From: Funneliformis mosseae
Lineage: Eukaryota > Glomeromycota > Glomeromycetes > Glomerales > Glomeraceae
Assembly (NCBI GenBank): GCA_910592005.1
Contig: CAJVPP010000290.1
Coordinates: 1 to 37,356, forward strand
Reading direction: 5' to 3'
DNA: 37,356 nt
The stretch's first letter is position 1. Every line of letters begins with the position of its first letter. This document shows positions 34,071-37,356 of the stretch, in pieces. Below the pieces are notes generated by a model. It saw nothing but the letters and a program-made list of their open reading frames with translations, was not told where the DNA came from and searched no databases. A program made the translations under genes and the position numbers.

Positions 34071-35069
34071 TAGAGTTCCAAATGAGTCGAGTTAACTCAC
34101 AAGTCAGATAAGCTTGAGTCGAGTTCAAATCAAGTCGAGTTTATATTTTTTTAACTTGATGATTTGCGAATCAAGCTAAATTCAAGTTGAGTTAAATATT
34201 TAACTCGACTCGATTTAAATTTGACTTGATTCGAATTAAATTGAATGATAAAAAAATCGTTCTAAGAAGAATGTTAAGAAATTGTTTGACTTAAACGATA
34301 AAAAAATCATTCTAAGAAGAATAATAAGAAATTGTTTGACTTAAACGATAAAAAAATTGTTCAAGAAGAATGATAAGAAATCATTCAACTTGAACGATAA
34401 AAAAATCGTTTAAGTCAAACGATAAGGAATCATTCGACTTGAAAGATAAAAAAATCATTCAAGAAGAATGATAAGGAATCGTTCAACTTGAATGATAAAA
34501 AAATCATTCAAGAAAAATGATAAGAAATCGTTTGACTTGAATGATAAAAAATCGTTTAAGAAGAACAATAAGGAATCGTTCAACTTGAATGATAAAAAAT
34601 CATTTAAGAAAAACGATAAGGAATCATTCGACTTAAACGATAAAAAAATCATTCAAGTCGAATGATAAGGAATCGTTCAAGTTAAATGATAAGGAATTAT
34701 TTGACTTGAATGATAAAAAAAATCATTCAAGAAGAACGATGACCTGAATCGTTCGACTTAAATGATAAAAAATCATTCAAAAAAAATGATGACCCGAATC
34801 GTTTGACTTGAACAATAAAAAAAATCATTTAAGAAAAATGATGACCTAAATCGTTCTTTTCATTTTTATTATTATTATTTTTTTTTCAAAATCGAATCGA
34901 GTTAAAATCGAGTCGAGTCAAATTGAGTCGAGTTTAAAATTTATATAACTCGAATTAAATCAAATTGAAAGATTTTATAAAATAAATTTGACTCGACTCG
35001 ACTCAAAAAAAATGAGTCGAATAGAGTTAGTCTTTAAACTTAATTTGACTCAACTCATTTGGAATTCTA
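34071..35069. mobile_element. hAT-like miniature (non-autonomous) DNA element nested in the LINE
   Basis: A 999-bp element with no coding capacity. The ends are inverted repeats: TAGAGTTCCAAATGAG at 34071 and, on the minus strand, TAGAATTCCAAATGAG at 35069, with 22 of 25 positions matching. It is flanked by an 8-bp duplication, TAAGCAAT (34063-34070) and TAAGTAAT (35070-35077). Subterminal regions carry many GAGTCGAGT / ACTCGACTC words in both orientations, as expected for transposase binding sites, and the centre is a 616-bp tandem array. An 8-bp duplication points to the hAT superfamily. Removing the element and one duplication puts the LINE text back in one frame across the junction (reads NLSNDNFFPNW), which confirms the borders. 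Confidence 0.85.
34241..34856. repeat. 12.5-copy tandem array of 48-52-bp hairpin units
   Basis: Units start at 34241, 34291, 34341, 34390, 34439, 34488, 34537, 34585, 34633, 34706, 34758 and 34808, with an extra half unit inside the ninth. Each unit is two 24-25-nt halves, and each half is a small inverted repeat such as GAATGAT-A6-ATCATTC or GAATGATAAGGAATCATTC. The last three units carry a variant half with GATGACC. An open frame on the minus strand here is a by-product of the repeat. Confidence 0.9.
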
Positions 35070-37204
35070 TAAGTAATGACAATTTCTTTCCAAATTGGCC
35101 TATTTGAGAAAGATACTATGATTCTATTGATAACATTCCTGAGAATGCTTATGACACTCTTATGGATTTTCCATCGATTGATGAATTGAATAATATCATT
35201 AAACATTTACCTGATCAGAAAGCTTCAGGTCTATCAAAGATTACTAATAAACTATTAAAGAAGCTAGGTCCAAAATGCTAAAATTTCTTCTATAATATTA
35301 TTTGTGCATGCCATATTAATAAATTTACTTCAACACAGTGAAATTTAGCTTTCATATATCCAATTTCAAAGCCTAAATCATAGAACTGTCAACTTGACAA
35401 TACAAGACTAATTACACTGCTTGAAACAACTAGAAAAGTTTTGTCAAATTGTTAAATCAATGATTACAAAATATATTCATTAAGAATAAAGTTTTTAAAG
35501 AACTCAACTTCGCTAGTTTATCACATCAATCGACATAAAAACTTTTGCATATAGTTAATAATATTTTAGAATTCTATTGTTTAAAAAAAAATGCTTGAGT
35601 ATCACAAATTAGATATTTACATACTGTTTCAAGATATGTTTAAAGCATATGATTGAGTTAATATATATATATTTAAAAAAGCTCTACACAGATTAAAAAT
35701 TCCAGATTCTTTTATAACGCTTATTATCAATTTATTTCTTAACAGAAAAAATAGTGTTTTCACTACATATAGTAATACTGACTTCTATGATGTTCTTGTT
35801 AGCATTGATCAAGAAGAGATCATTTTTTCACTTCTATGAGTTATCTATTATAATCTCCTTCTCTCTTATATATAAAATTCCAACCTAGGTTATACTTTAG
35901 ATGTATCATGGTTTCCTAATATTAATAATATGAAAACAAAATTTATCACAACCTCTATTCCCAATTCTGCATATATAGATGACACAATTTAAATTACTGA
36001 CAGTTGCACTAAATTAAAAAACATTTTTGACATAGCACAGTCTTTTTTTGACCTCAATTTGATGCAAGTTAATTTGAAAAAATCCTTTATAGTAACTTCT
36101 GAAGCAACAACAAATGATATATCATTTCACAGCACCTATTTGAATAATCTAGTAACTATACTAACAAAAAAAACCTTATAAATCAACTAGATATCTAGGC
36201 ATCTGAATTTCAGCTCTTTATAATAAAAAGTTCATTAAACAACAATTAGAAAATGAAATCACAGATTTCATCTTGAAACTCAACACTAAGCCTATCACAA
36301 ACAAACAACTTAAATATCTCTGCAACCAAGTTCTTATTCCTCAGCTTGAATACCAATTTCAACTTATTGTTTTTCACAAAAAGAATGCCTTATCCTATTC
36401 TCTTACATTTATACTTTTGTCAAACACAAACTCAAGTTCAATAAATGCATTTCTAATAATACACTGTCCAACAAATTAGCACTTGAATTTAATGATTTAG
36501 CATCTAATATGTTACATTCCAAACTACAACATTTCACCTTAATCATTAATAGAGATGTCTCAAATCACTGTTTTCTCTAACTATTAAAATCTGTCTTAAA
36601 CAAGTCCAAAATTTTTTTTGGTTACCTGATGATTCTATTACATGTTAGTTATCACAATTAAAAAATCTGAGACATGACAATTACCTTTATAATATGCTTA
36701 CTCTGTATTTTCAAGCTTCTTTTTCAATACAAAGAACTGTTTCCACTACTTCTGACTTTCATATCTAAGGAAATACCAGAAAACTTAACTCTATCATTTC
36801 ATAGAAGAAGAAATGGATCTTCTCACTTAAAAGATGCAGAGCCTTATTCCTTGACAAATTTTTTACTCAAGGAAAATTTTTACTAAAATACTATGATCTC
36901 TCTTTCAAAGCCAATACTTAAATAGAGAAGCTATTCTAAGATGATTTCTTGCCTTATAAAACATTATTCTTTTAAACCCTGTTCATTTAAACTGCCTCAA
37001 ACTTAAATACTATTTTGCTAGTTTTACTCTGCAAGGTTATATTATAACTGCCACTTCTGATAGAGAGAAAAAATCTCCTTGAATAGCCTTTAGATTCCAC
37101 TAGATCAGAACTATTACAACTTACCATATCCTGGTCAAGAAATTATTGAAAAAGTTATAAGATCATATTTTGTTTCTAACAAAGTTGCTATATAACATTA
37201 CATT

Positions 37205-37356
37205 GTTACGTTGGGTTTCGTAGCTTCAAATAAAATCTCAAAGGGTAAATAAAACTAAAACAATTACTCAAGGAATCATGGGTGAGGATTCACAATAACG
37301 TCGAAGAATTATTCTCAATAATAAACACGTGATGATAAACACAAAATAAACACAAA
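37205..37356. other. Window end with changed composition, possibly a younger insertion
   Basis: From about 37205 (TGTTACGTTGGGTTTCGTAG...) the sequence is richer in G/C and less LINE-like, and it runs off the window. It starts with TG as LTRs do, but the other end is not visible, so no class is assigned. Confidence 0.25.

Larger units (their letters stand above)
32395..37180 (+). pseudogene. LINE ORF2 (APE endonuclease + reverse transcriptase), inactivated and split
   Basis: The enzyme nicks target DNA and copies element RNA there. It starts at ATG 32395 with a stop at the fourth codon. Endonuclease pieces are 'ISFATYNVRN' (about 32506), 'ILGLSKTHL' (32596-32622; the usual catalytic Glu of SETHL is Lys, codon AAA 32611-32613), 'MGDFN' (32956-32970) and 'TDH' (33209-33217). 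After the nested element (34071-35069) come finger and palm parts: 'DELNNIIKHLPDQKAS' (about 35176), 'RLITLLETTRK', and the catalytic 'YIDD' (35972-35983). The C-terminal part includes 'KLNTKPITNKQLKYLCNQVL' (about 36276) and 'KKWIFSLKRCRALFLDKF' (about 36810). Stops replace residues that are Gln or Trp in the family. Confidence 0.8.
31481..37204 (+). mobile_element. Decayed non-LTR retrotransposon (LINE), interrupted by a nested element
   Basis: Two-ORF LINE on the plus strand. ORF1 has a zinc-knuckle region. ORF2 has an APE-type endonuclease followed by a reverse transcriptase with a YIDD box and a long C-terminal part. It is riddled with stops and frameshifts and carries a 999-bp insertion at 34071-35069. 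The 5' end is not resolved (coding similarity starts by about 31480), and the 3' end is unclear near 37200, where base composition changes. The protein style matches LINEs abundant in Rhizophagus. Confidence 0.85.

Noticed and set aside
34455..34652. 65-codon open frame on the minus strand
   Set aside because: It is the translation of the 48-52-bp tandem array; the protein only mirrors the repeat unit.
32395..37180. A reassigned genetic code (TAA/TAG as Gln) to explain stops in transposon genes
   Set aside because: The five intact central genes use CAA/CAG for Gln and end in TAA or TGA, and several transposon stops replace Trp, which needs G-to-A mutation rather than reassignment.

Overview
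The window looks like nuclear DNA of an arbuscular mycorrhizal fungus (Glomeromycotina, Rhizophagus-like). The base composition is very AT-rich, and genes are split by short GT-AG introns of 62-118 nt. The proteins present are typical expanded families of that lineage: TKL/Sel1-type protein kinases with a conserved 'WTSxxxxxDxFIQExQL' lead-in, F-box proteins with long disordered N-termini, and CENP-B/pogo transposases and LINEs of the kind that fill these genomes. The assignment rests on recognising families; no database search was possible.

Layout. Positions 1-3962 form a left arm of extreme AT content (2 G/C in the first 180 bases). It holds a decayed 2,081-bp pogo-like DNA transposon (1880-3960) with long terminal inverted repeats, and a small element with a 48-bp tandem array. 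Positions 3963-28470 form a gene-bearing centre with five well-supported genes. These are a 12-exon GRIP-domain golgin (6506-9003, minus), two tandem kinase-like genes that both have Asn in place of the catalytic Asp (10778-12578 and 14143-15408, plus), a 736-aa F-box/leucine-rich protein (20273-22570, minus) and an alpha/beta hydrolase (26724-27852, minus). Two gene relics (about 5021-5501 minus and 24550-25359 plus) lie in the long intergenic stretches. Positions 28471-37356 form a second extremely AT-rich arm with a decayed LINE on the plus strand (ORF1 zinc-knuckle protein, ORF2 endonuclease plus reverse transcriptase). Its ORF2 is interrupted by a 999-bp hAT-like miniature element that carries a 12.5-copy, 48-52-bp hairpin array and has an 8-bp target duplication.

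The genes do not form a pathway. The golgin and the hydrolase look like housekeeping genes. The pseudokinases and the F-box protein belong to families expanded in this lineage and are usually discussed as signalling or ubiquitin-adaptor repertoires.

The main thread is mutational. In the flanking arms, transposon copies differ almost only by C-to-T or G-to-A change. In the pogo element the left terminal repeat has lost 9 G/C sites that the right one keeps, and there are no changes the other way. The LINE stop codons that I could interpret also fit this class of change. This resembles repeat-induced or methylation-driven decay. It stops sharply near 3.9 kb and resumes near 28.5 kb.
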